Below, piece by piece: positions 35,342 through 44,927 of a stretch of 64,000 nt of DNA; the first letter of the stretch is position 1, and the number at the start of each line of letters is the position of its first letter. A program made the translations under genes and the position numbers. The DNA is from Lujinxingia vulgaris (lineage in GTDB: Bacteria; Myxococcota_A; Bradymonadia; Bradymonadales; Bradymonadaceae). Where the stretch lies: the NCBI RefSeq assembly GCF_007997015.1, contig NZ_VOSM01000005.1, positions 310,001 to 374,000 of the forward strand, given 5' to 3'. The notes below the pieces were generated by a model. That model saw only the letters and a list, made by a program, of their open reading frames with translations. It was not told the origin of the DNA and did not search any database.

Positions 35342-37452
35342 CGGCGACCCACCATCGAGGGTGAGCCCACCAGGGTGGGGCTGGTGGTGCGGCCGGCGGC
35401 GCGGCGGCTGCGGCCGGGATGCTGATGCTCAAGCCAGGCCTGAAACATCAAGACGTTCCAGAGCTCGTAGGCCCGCGAGCGTTTTCCGCTGATATGTTCG
35501 CGCCAGATCGCGCGCACCGGCTCGGGGTGAAAGAAGCCCTCCCGCTCCAGGCGTTCCGGACTTAACAGAGCCTCGGCCCAGGGGCGCAGCTCGGAGCGCA
35601 GCCAGGCATCGAGCGGCACGCCAAACCCCATCTTCGGCCGCTCCACCAGCGCCCGCGGCACATAGCGATAAAGCACGCGCCTCAAGATATGTTTGCCCTC
35701 TCGCCCCCGCACCTTCATGCCTAAAGGCAGGCGCCAGGCAAAGGCCACCACGCGGTGGTCGAGCAGGGGCACGCGGGCCTCCAGGCTCACGCCCATCGAG
35801 GCGCGATCGACCTTGGTGAGGATGTCGTCGGGCAGATAACCCACCAGATCGCGGTACATCCAGCGCTCGGCCAGGCTTGCGACCTGGGGCTCCTGGTCCC
35901 AGCTCCAGGTGCGGGGGGGCTCCTGCAGATCGCGCACCGCCAGATGGCCGGTCGGCCAGTTGGTGAGCAGGCGCCGGTAAAGATCTTCGGCGTCGGGGGT
36001 GTCGAGGAGCTCGGCGAGTTTGTGGAGTTTGTCGCCGACCAGTCGAAGTCGGCCGGGGGTGGGCTCGGAGCTTGTGGAGGATGCTCCCGATGCGCCCAAA
36101 AGACGCTCGCGCAGCTCCTCCAGCAGGCGGCGCAGCCTGGCGCTCGGGCGCAGTGCGCCCTGGTTGAGGCCGGCCAGAAGCGCCTCCCACTGCCCCGGGC
36201 TCAGCCACAAAAGCGCGCGCCCCACCTGCTCGCGCACGGGCACGGGCACCCGGCTCATGCCCTCCCAGATCGGCGGCCCCCACACATGGCGGTTGTAGCC
36301 CCCAAACACCTCATCGCCCCCGTCGCCACTCAAGGCCACGGTGACCTTCTGGCGCGCAAGCTCGCTGACCAGAAAGGTGGGGATCTGCGAGGCGTCCGCA
36401 AAGGGCTCATCGTAGAGGGCGGGCAAGTTTGCGATGACCTCCAGCGCATCGGCCGGCTCCACGATCAGCGAGGTATGCTCGGTGCCCAGAAAACGCGCCA
36501 CCTGCGCGGCATCATTGGCCTCATTGTAGCGGGCCTCGGCGTTGCCGATCGAAAAGGTCTGAATGGGGCGACCGGACTGCGCCTGCATCAGAGCCACGAC
36601 CGTCGTCGAGTCGATGCCGCCGGATAAAAAGGCCCCCAGGGGCACATCGGCCACCATGCGCTGACCGACGGCGCGGCGCAGCTCGCGCTCGAGCTCATCG
36701 GTGGCCTGCTCCTCATCGCCCATAAATGGCGAGCGCACCCCCAGCGCGACGACCTCCTCGGCGCGCCACCAGCGATGCTCCTCGACCCGGGCTTTGCCCG
36801 GATCGCGGATGGTGAGCATCGCGCCCGGGCGCACCTTGTAGACCCCCTCGTAGATGGCGTGGGCGCCGCCGACGGCCGAGCGGCTCAAAAACCCGGCCAG
36901 GGCGCGACGGTCGATCTGAGGATCAAAGCCGGGGTAGGCCCGCAGCGCCTTGAGCTCCGAGCCAAAGAGCAGCACCTGCCCGTGCCAGGCCCAGTAAAGA
37001 GGCTTGATCCCTAAGCGATCGCGCACCAGATGCAGCTCGGCGCGCTCCCGATCCCACAGGGCCATGGCAAACATGCCCACCATCTGCCTCAAACTCTCTT
37101 CGAGGCCAAAGGTCTGCACCGCCCCCAGGATCACCTCGGTGTCCGAGCCTCCCACAAAGGGGTAGTTTCCGCGGGTGGCTTCGAGCACCCGGGCCTTGAG
37201 CTCGGCGAAGTTATAAACCTCCCCGTTGTAGACCAGCGCCCAGCGCCCGTCGGCCGAGAACATCGGCTGGCGGCCCCGGTCGGAGCAGTCCAGGATCGCC
37301 AGGCGTCGATGCCCCAGCGCCAGCCCGTGACGCCCGTCAAACCAGTAGCCCGCCCCATCCGGCCCCCGGTGGCGCAAGGCGTTGGTCATCGCAAAGATCA
37401 CCGGCTCAAAGCGCGCGCAGCGCCGGTCCCAGAACCCCGCAAGTCCACACAT
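35338..37452 (-). CDS. asnB: Glutamine-hydrolysing asparagine synthase-like amidotransferase
   Basis: 704 residues. The N-terminal MCGLAGF provides the catalytic Cys2 of a class II glutaminase. ALRHRGPDGAGYW, YNGEVYN and GSDTEV are the glutamine-site motifs. The C-terminal synthase domain has the ATP-binding SGGIDSTTVVALM (about 272-284), SGDGGDEVFGGYNRH and DILTKVDRASMGVSLEARVPLLDH. In glycan clusters such enzymes often amidate sugar acids or peptide-linked sugars instead of making free asparagine (known pattern). An insertion of about 60 residues and an Arg/Ser-rich tail make it longer than housekeeping AsnB. It is first in the minus-strand glycan cluster. Confidence 0.93.
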   Translation of the reverse strand: MCGLAGFWDRRCARFEPVIFAMTNALRHRGPDGAGYWFDGRHGLALGHRRLAILDCSDRGRQPMFSADGRWALVYNGEVYNFAELKARVLEATRGNYPFVGGSDTEVILGAVQTFGLEESLRQMVGMFAMALWDRERAELHLVRDRLGIKPLYWAWHGQVLLFGSELKALRAYPGFDPQIDRRALAGFLSRSAVGGAHAIYEGVYKVRPGAMLTIRDPGKARVEEHRWWRAEEVVALGVRSPFMGDEEQATDELERELRRAVGQRMVADVPLGAFLSGGIDSTTVVALMQAQSGRPIQTFSIGNAEARYNEANDAAQVARFLGTEHTSLIVEPADALEVIANLPALYDEPFADASQIPTFLVSELARQKVTVALSGDGGDEVFGGYNRHVWGPPIWEGMSRVPVPVREQVGRALLWLSPGQWEALLAGLNQGALRPSARLRRLLEELRERLLGASGASSTSSEPTPGRLRLVGDKLHKLAELLDTPDAEDLYRRLLTNWPTGHLAVRDLQEPPRTWSWDQEPQVASLAERWMYRDLVGYLPDDILTKVDRASMGVSLEARVPLLDHRVVAFAWRLPLGMKVRGREGKHILRRVLYRYVPRALVERPKMGFGVPLDAWLRSELRPWAEALLSPERLEREGFFHPEPVRAIWREHISGKRSRAYELWNVLMFQAWLEHQHPGRSRRAAGRTTSPTLVGSPSMVGRR

Positions 37453-37513
37453 CGATCCCCCCTCCCATCAGACGTTTCAGTTCATGAAAAGCTAAACATC
37501 TTCAACGCCTTGA

Positions 37514-37684
37514 GTACTACGCTGTGAGCAGAAGTTGACGCTGGTGGATGCGAAATTGAGAGTGACGCGGGCAAGGCGCAAAACGCAGGCGATGCTTTAG
37601 CATCGTCGAGGCTTTGCAACGCAGCCCGCGGTGCTCTCAATGCAGCAGACACAGCGTCAACGATAGCTCACGGCGTAATAGTAC
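37514..37684. repeat. Long palindromic MITE-like repeat, copy 2
   Basis: 171 bases. The outer arms TACGCTGTGAGC and GCTCACGGCGTA, the next arms GTTGACGCTG and CAGCGTCAAC (perfect), and inner arms around the core GATGCTTTAGCATC fold the whole element into one long hairpin. It shares most of its sequence with copy 1 at 32371-32531. It lies in the 385-base gap between asnB and glpD; the rest of that gap holds no recognisable gene. Confidence 0.9.
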
Positions 37685-37837
37685 GCCCCGACGCCGGCCC
37701 ACGCTCGTCAGCCGCGACGAATCGAAGCCCCCCGTTGCTTTTGACGCACCCCGTCATTAAGTTGACCGGCGTCGGCCCGAGGGCGGCACAAACCTGCGCA
37801 CCAACCCCTCTAAATTCCACAAAAAATTCAAAGACTT

Positions 37838-39550
<1,713 letters not shown>

Positions 39551-39588
39551 GCCGCAACGCTCAGCGCCCGGCGTCGGGCATTCGGCAT

Positions 39589-39634
39589 AAAAAAAGCCTG
39601 TTTTAATCCGCGGAGGATCAAAACAGGCTTTTTT
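39589..39634. terminator. Bidirectional terminator between convergent genes
   Basis: AAAAAAGCCTGTTTT pairs with AAAACAGGCTTTTTT across a GC-rich loop, with A and T runs on both sides. It lies between glpD (plus) and the Asp-rich lipoprotein gene (minus) and can serve both. Confidence 0.93.
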
Positions 39635-39683
39635 CGAACACCAGCGCTTCGGACATCAAAAGCGCCGGCGTTATTTAAGGAGC

Positions 39684-40895
39684 TCAGGGCGCGGGCACTT
39701 CACAGACCAGCGGTGCGCCGCAGACCGACTCCACGCCGTCGTCGCAGGTGCCGCTGGCGCAGTCCAGGCCCGATTCGCAGGACTCACCTTCAGCTGCAAG
39801 CTCGGCGCAGACACCATCGTCGTTGCACGTCAGTCCGAAGAGGCACTCGCTGGCTTCTGCGCAGAACGCGCCGAGCTCACGCGGCGCACCACAGATCGTG
39901 CCGGCTTCTTCGTCGAGCTGACCTTCGCTGTCGAAGACCGCGCCGCAGATCGTGCCCGGCGTGCAGATCGCCAGCGGGCTCTCACCACAGGCCTCACCTT
40001 CGGCGATGAGCTCGATCTCCACGGCCTGCGGCTCCTCGCAGTGGCCGAAGGTGCAACGCTCACCCTCGGCGCACTCGTCGCCGCCTTCGGTGCACTCGTC
40101 GCCGGCGCCGGCGTAAGGCACGCAGGTGGGCGCCGCACCGCTCTCGTCACAGTATTCCCAGGGCTGGCAGACACCTTCATCACCGCAGGCATTGGCGATG
40201 GCCGGGTCGACACAGGTGCCGTAGCACTCGGTGGAACCCTCATGGCTGCATTCGAGATCGCCCATGCACTCTTCGTTCTCGACGCAGGCTTCGCCCTCGT
40301 TGCGTGTGGGTTCGAGGATCGCTTCACACTCCGGCGGCGGTCCATCAAGCGCCGAGGCTTCGCAGTAGGCTGTCGCCAGCGCCTCGGCGCAGGCATCGGC
40401 CCCGTCGCGATCGAGGATCACTCGCCCATCCGCCACCGCGTCGATCGGGCCGGTGAAGCCCCACAACGCGAGCCACTCGGCCCCGCCGGCCACACACGCC
40501 TCCACCGAGCCGAAACGGCTGAGCCGGGCGACCAGGTAGGCGGCCTCATTGGAGCTGTCGGCACAGGTGTAGGCGGCCTCACAGAAGCCCGTGGCCAGCA
40601 CCTGAGTGATCAGCTCCACGTCGGTGAGCTCGGGCTGCGGATCGGCATCGGCGTCCGGATCGGCATCGGCGTCGGGATCGACATCGGCGTCGGGATTCAC
40701 ATCCTCGTCCGGATCGACATCGTCGCCGGCATCTTCCTCGGTGGTATCGGGCTCCGGATCGGAGTCGAGCTCCGCGTCCGGACCGGCATCCTGACGCTCG
40801 GCGACCGAGGGATCGGGATCATCGCTGCAACCCACCATAAGCGCGGCGGCCATCGCGAGCGCCAGAGCGCGCATCGTCCATTGTTTTACGTTCAT
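39684..40895 (-). CDS. Asp-rich lipoprotein with Cys-rich C-terminal modules
   Basis: 403 residues. The signal peptide ends in MVGC. An Asp-rich linker follows (about residues 22-85) with repeated DPDAD units, then a helical domain of about 110 residues (VLATGFCEAAYTCADSS..., AVADGRVILDRDGADACAEAL). The rest is Cys-rich modules of the type GEACVENEECMGDLEC, GDECAEGERCTFGHC and GESCESGLDCASGTC. I recognise the module style (common in myxobacterial surface proteins) but not a function. A perfect AAGGAGG precedes the ATG at 40895; the frame opens 15 codons earlier. The next gene upstream encodes a paralogue. Confidence 0.82.
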   Translation of the reverse strand: MNVKQWTMRALALAMAAALMVGCSDDPDPSVAERQDAGPDAELDSDPEPDTTEEDAGDDVDPDEDVNPDADVDPDADADPDADADPQPELTDVELITQVLATGFCEAAYTCADSSNEAAYLVARLSRFGSVEACVAGGAEWLALWGFTGPIDAVADGRVILDRDGADACAEALATAYCEASALDGPPPECEAILEPTRNEGEACVENEECMGDLECSHEGSTECYGTCVDPAIANACGDEGVCQPWEYCDESGAAPTCVPYAGAGDECTEGGDECAEGERCTFGHCEEPQAVEIELIAEGEACGESPLAICTPGTICGAVFDSEGQLDEEAGTICGAPRELGAFCAEASECLFGLTCNDDGVCAELAAEGESCESGLDCASGTCDDGVESVCGAPLVCEVPAP

Positions 40896-41005
40896 CTTTG
40901 CCTCCTTAAAAACATCGACTTCCTGAACATGATCAAACACTTACACCATATCAGCACTGCCGCCCCCATAGGGAGCGGCAGCGCTTTGTGGCTTACCCAC
41001 AAGGT

Positions 41006-42286
41006 TTAAGGCAGCTCACAGACCTCGCGCATCGCGCAGGTGCCATGATCGCCGGTGACCTCATAATCATAGAAGCAGTAGCTGCTCTCACACTCACCGC
41101 TCTCCTGGCAAGGCTCACCCAGGGGCAGAAGCCCTCCGCAGATCGAGGCGCCGCCGCTCTCTTCTTCGCCACATCGCAGGCCGGCCTCACAGTCGCCCGT
41201 CTGGACGCAGGTCTCTCCGGCGCTCAGGGGGCGCTCGCAGGTGGTGACGCTGCCATTGGCCGCGGAGGTCTGGCAGGTCAGCCCGGGCAGGCAGAAGGTC
41301 TGGTCAAATTGCGAGCAGGTTTCTCCCTCTCCGGCCAGATTGATGGGCTCAGGCGCATAATCAAACTGGCAGTAGCCGCGCACGCATACAAAATCCTCGG
41401 CGCACTCGCCGCCGCCTTCGGTGCACTCATCGCCAACTTCGTAGTCCACGCACTCGGGCTCGGTGCCGCTGCGATCGCAGTAGGAGGTGGCCTCATCGCA
41501 GATGCCATCATTGCCGCAGGCGTCGGCCACCGCCGGGTCCACGCAGGTGCCGTAGCAGGGGGCGTCCTGCTCGTAGCTGTAGTCGCAACGAAGCCCGGAG
41601 GCGCAGTCCTGCAGGTTGATGCAGGCGTCGCCGGCGCTGGCCTGGCCGGCCATCGCGGTGCGGCAAGCCTCCGGAATTTGCATACCCGTCTGATCGCCCT
41701 CGGCGTTGCAGGCCGCCTCGGCGATGGCGTCGGTGCAGGCGTCGAGGAGGTCGCGGTCCACGACGATGCGGCCCTCATCGACGCTGCGAATAAGCTCGGA
41801 GAGGTCCATTGAGCCTGCGCCGGCGCGCCAGGCGTCGGTGCAGGCCTGAGCGTCGGGGTAGCGCCCCAGCGTCAGGCTCAAAAAGGCCACCTGCTGAGAG
41901 CCATCCGGACAGCTCCAGACCGCATCGCAGAAGCCGGCAATCATCGCCCGGGCCGCAGCCTCCCCATCGGTGAGCGGGCCGGGATCGTCGGCGTCAGGCT
42001 CGTCATCCACATCGGCGTCGGGATCCTCATCGGCATCCGGGTCGTTGCCCCCATCCGGATCGACGTCGGCGTCGGGATCCTCGGTGGCGTCCGGATCATC
42101 GTCCACATCCGCATCAAAGCCGGTGTCGGGGTCGTTGCCCGTGTCGCGATCTTCATCGTCGGCGTCGCGCTCATCGCCGGCGTCGTCCCGAAGATCAATC
42201 GTCTGACTCGGGCCACAGGCCGGCATCATAAGGCCCACCGTACTCAGGGCCAGCATCCCGCAGAGCCACTTCATTCTCGACATCAT
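41006..42286 (-). CDS. Asp-rich lipoprotein with Cys-rich modules, paralogue of its neighbour
   Basis: 426 residues. The signal peptide ends in MMPAC, followed by an Asp-rich linker with DPDAD-type repeats (about residues 33-105). A helical domain (MIAGFCDAVWSCPDGSQ..., VDEGRIVVDRDLLDACTDAIAEA) aligns with the neighbouring protein. Cys-rich modules such as GDACINLQDCASGLRC, GDECTEGGGECAEDFVC and GETCVQTGDCEAGLRC follow. GGGAGGAATGCG precedes the first of two ATGs. The two genes probably arose by tandem duplication and are co-directional with a 110-base gap. Function is unknown. Confidence 0.82.
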   Translation of the reverse strand: MMSRMKWLCGMLALSTVGLMMPACGPSQTIDLRDDAGDERDADDEDRDTGNDPDTGFDADVDDDPDATEDPDADVDPDGGNDPDADEDPDADVDDEPDADDPGPLTDGEAAARAMIAGFCDAVWSCPDGSQQVAFLSLTLGRYPDAQACTDAWRAGAGSMDLSELIRSVDEGRIVVDRDLLDACTDAIAEAACNAEGDQTGMQIPEACRTAMAGQASAGDACINLQDCASGLRCDYSYEQDAPCYGTCVDPAVADACGNDGICDEATSYCDRSGTEPECVDYEVGDECTEGGGECAEDFVCVRGYCQFDYAPEPINLAGEGETCSQFDQTFCLPGLTCQTSAANGSVTTCERPLSAGETCVQTGDCEAGLRCGEEESGGASICGGLLPLGEPCQESGECESSYCFYDYEVTGDHGTCAMREVCELP

Positions 42287-42495
42287 CGCATTCCTCCCGC
42301 GCCGCGCGCGTTGGCGACCTCCGCGCCCTCTTCCACGCGCATCAGAGCGCGAGCAGGGGGCGGAGGTTGAATTAGACCTACATCAACCCACCTTCCCCAA
42401 TGCGCGCGCGCGACGCAAGCCCCCCGTGTTTGACATGATGTAAAGCGCGCTTAACCGGCCCCGCGCAAAGAGCGCATCCGCGCGGGCCGAACGCC

Positions 42496-43536
42496 TTATT
42501 GCAGCGGCACCGCCAGCAGGCTGGGATGATCCGAGAGCGACCATTCCACCTTCGTGCGGTAGCCGGCCGCGTCGCCGGCGACCTGGTAGCTCATCGCCTC
42601 TTCGACCTCCACTGCCACCCGCTGCACCAGCCAGTCGCCGAGCTTGCCCTCCTCAACCTCCCCCTTCCAGAAGGCCGGAAGGTCCATCAGAATGCTGGAG
42701 ATCGAGCCGTTGTAGGAACGCAGCTCAAAGAAGCCCGGCTTTAAGTTGGCGTAGGGGAACATGCGGATCTTAAAGCCCCAGTAGGGGATCGTGGCCGAGC
42801 TGGTGATCTTCATCGGCCCGTCATACATCAGCTCTCCGGGGCCGACCTCGCGCACAATGCGGCCGTGCTCATCGAGCTCGTAGGCGACCTCCCCGAGGTT
42901 GGTGAAGCGGGCGTTGCGCGAGCCGCGGATGGTGGCTTTGGGGATGGTGCGCGAGCCGATCGAGAGGGCGTAGCCGCCCAGCCCCGTGGCGAAGTTCTCC
43001 AGGGCGGTGTCGCGCACCGCGGCCTTAAAGCGGTCGTAGTCGTTGAGGATGTCGGCGTCCCAGCCAAAGCCGCCGAAGGGAAAGCGATGCTCTCCGTCTT
43101 CGACCATGTTGACCTCGTGGACTTTGAGCGGAGCGCCGGCGTGCAGAGCGCGCAGATCCTCGATGATCGGGCCGGCACCCACATACGAGGCCACCGCGTT
43201 GCCGGTGCCCAGGCGCAGCACACCCACGGGCGGCGCGTCTTCACGGGCGATCTTGCCGGCTTTCACAGCGGCCTCAATGGCGTTGATCAAAAACATGATC
43301 GTGCCATCGCCCCCGCCGGTAAACACCACGTCGTAGTCCTGCGCCAGGATGCGCTCCACCGTGGTCTGCGCCTGGCGGAAGTCGTCGGTCAGGTAAAGAT
43401 CACGCGCCGGCACAAAACGCTGCACCGCCTCATGGACCTCGCCAGTCCAGGCCTTGGCGCGCGCATTGAGCAGCACCGCATAGCGCCGCGGCGCCTCCAC
43501 TACAAAAATACGCCCCAGATCATGCTGCTCGGTCAT
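42496..43536 (-). CDS. Diacylglycerol/sphingosine kinase-family protein
   Basis: 346 residues. RYAVLLNARAKAW and DVVFTGGGDGTIMFLINAIEAA form the DAGK catalytic domain with the nucleotide-binding GGGDGT; VGVLRLGTGNAVASYVGAG is the next conserved strand and loop. Members phosphorylate diacylglycerol, ceramide or related lipids using ATP. The C-terminal half is the family's beta-sandwich. AAGAGG lies upstream of the ATG. The lipid substrate is unknown. It lies between the paired lipoproteins and a Gfo/Idh/MocA oxidoreductase, which gives no clear pathway. Confidence 0.88.
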   Translation of the reverse strand: MTEQHDLGRIFVVEAPRRYAVLLNARAKAWTGEVHEAVQRFVPARDLYLTDDFRQAQTTVERILAQDYDVVFTGGGDGTIMFLINAIEAAVKAGKIAREDAPPVGVLRLGTGNAVASYVGAGPIIEDLRALHAGAPLKVHEVNMVEDGEHRFPFGGFGWDADILNDYDRFKAAVRDTALENFATGLGGYALSIGSRTIPKATIRGSRNARFTNLGEVAYELDEHGRIVREVGPGELMYDGPMKITSSATIPYWGFKIRMFPYANLKPGFFELRSYNGSISSILMDLPAFWKGEVEEGKLGDWLVQRVAVEVEEAMSYQVAGDAAGYRTKVEWSLSDHPSLLAVPLQ

Positions 43537-43618
43537 GAAGCCTCTTGGTACCTGATTTTTAATTCATTTCCATCGTGAGCCGCCGCGATCGGGCAACACC
43601 CCGACCACCGGCCGCCAC

Positions 43619-44698
43619 TCAGCCGTGCTGCAGGTTGACCGCCCGTCCTCGCCGCGAGCTCTCCTGGTAGGCCAGGGTCAGCAGCAGGAGCTGGCGGGCT
43701 TCATTGGCCCCCAGCAGCGGATCTTCTTCGCCCAGGCAGGCGCCGATGAAGTTGCGCGTGGCGCGCACGAAGCTGTCTTCAAAGGCGGTGTTACGCTGGC
43801 CGTAGGCCACCTTGCGGCTGTCGCGACGAAGCTCCACCGGCGCCTCAAGCTGCGTCGGATCGGAGGACCGGATGATGTCGATGGTCCCCCGGGTGCCCTC
43901 CACCGCGATGGTCGCTTCCAGCGGGTGATAAGGGGTGCGCAGCTTGCGCTCGGGCGCGTAGTTGAGCGTCATCGTCCCGTAGCAGTCCTGCTGGAAATGC
44001 TTCCACATCGCCACCGTCGGCGCGTCGAGCTTCAGCCCCTCGCGGATGGCCGTCTCCGAGCGCCAGACCTCGATCTTCTCCACATTGCCGATCAAAAAGA
44101 GCGCGATGCAGAAGGTCTGATAACCCACATCGTAGAGCATCGGCGAGCCGCCGGAGAGCTGCGGATCGAACCGCCAGAGGGAGGCTTCGTCTTCGATGGA
44201 GGCAAAATCCCACACATCGCTCTGCCCCTTTGCCACGGTCATCGCCACGCGGATGCCGGTAGGCTTTCCGATCTCCCCGGCGTCAATCAGGTTACGGGCG
44301 TCGAGCAGGGGCTTGTAGAAGAGGCAGGGCTCATAGACCTGCACGATCTTTCCGACCTGGCGGGCCGTCTGCACGACCTGGTTGGCCTCCTCGATCGAGA
44401 GGGCAAGGGGGCGCTCCACCGAGACGTGCTTACCGGCCTGCAGGGCGTCGATGACCTGGCTTGCGTGCAGATAGTGAGGGGTAAGGATCTCGACGGCGTC
44501 GATCTCCTTATTCTCCAGCATCTCACTAAAATTCGTGTAATAGGCGCGCGCACCCCAATCCAGAGAGCGTTGAATGGCGCGGTCTTCATCGCGGTCGCAC
44601 ACCGCCACGATCTCCGCGCGCGGGTCCTCTTGATATCCTCTGGCGTGCAGCTCCGAGATGCTACCCGCGCCTACGATACCTACTTTCAGTCGCGCCAT
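43619..44698 (-). CDS. Gfo/Idh/MocA-family NAD(P)-dependent oxidoreductase
   Basis: 359 residues. The N-terminal Rossmann fold begins LKVGIVGAGSISELHARGYQEDPRAEIVAVCDRD. AVEILTPHYLHASQVIDALQAGKHVSVERPLALS is the conserved loop, but the usual catalytic EKP Lys motif reads ERP here, so Lys is replaced by Arg. The C-terminal alpha/beta domain is complete (SLWRFDPQLSGGSPMLYDVGYQTFCIALFL). I chose the ATG at 44698 because the Rossmann strand begins there and GGAGACG precedes it. Such enzymes oxidise or reduce sugars and cyclitols; the substrate is unknown, and the missing Lys raises the chance of altered activity. Confidence 0.9.
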   Translation of the reverse strand: MARLKVGIVGAGSISELHARGYQEDPRAEIVAVCDRDEDRAIQRSLDWGARAYYTNFSEMLENKEIDAVEILTPHYLHASQVIDALQAGKHVSVERPLALSIEEANQVVQTARQVGKIVQVYEPCLFYKPLLDARNLIDAGEIGKPTGIRVAMTVAKGQSDVWDFASIEDEASLWRFDPQLSGGSPMLYDVGYQTFCIALFLIGNVEKIEVWRSETAIREGLKLDAPTVAMWKHFQQDCYGTMTLNYAPERKLRTPYHPLEATIAVEGTRGTIDIIRSSDPTQLEAPVELRRDSRKVAYGQRNTAFEDSFVRATRNFIGACLGEEDPLLGANEARQLLLLTLAYQESSRRGRAVNLQHG

Positions 44699-44927
44699 CG
44701 ACGTCTCCGCTTCGCTCTCCATCCTGAGCCACACGCGCCCGGCCTACCACAGACCTGTCAGCCGTCGCGGGCGCCATCACCCGCTCGGCCGCGCGCAATC
44801 AGGGTCGGAGAGAATCTGCACTCTTATAAGTGAGCGCGCTCGGAATTGTCAAAACGCTATTGGCGTGGCAAGCCTGTGGAGACGAGCCTGTCATAAGGCC
44901 TCCCCCCACCCTCGGTTGAGACTGCTG

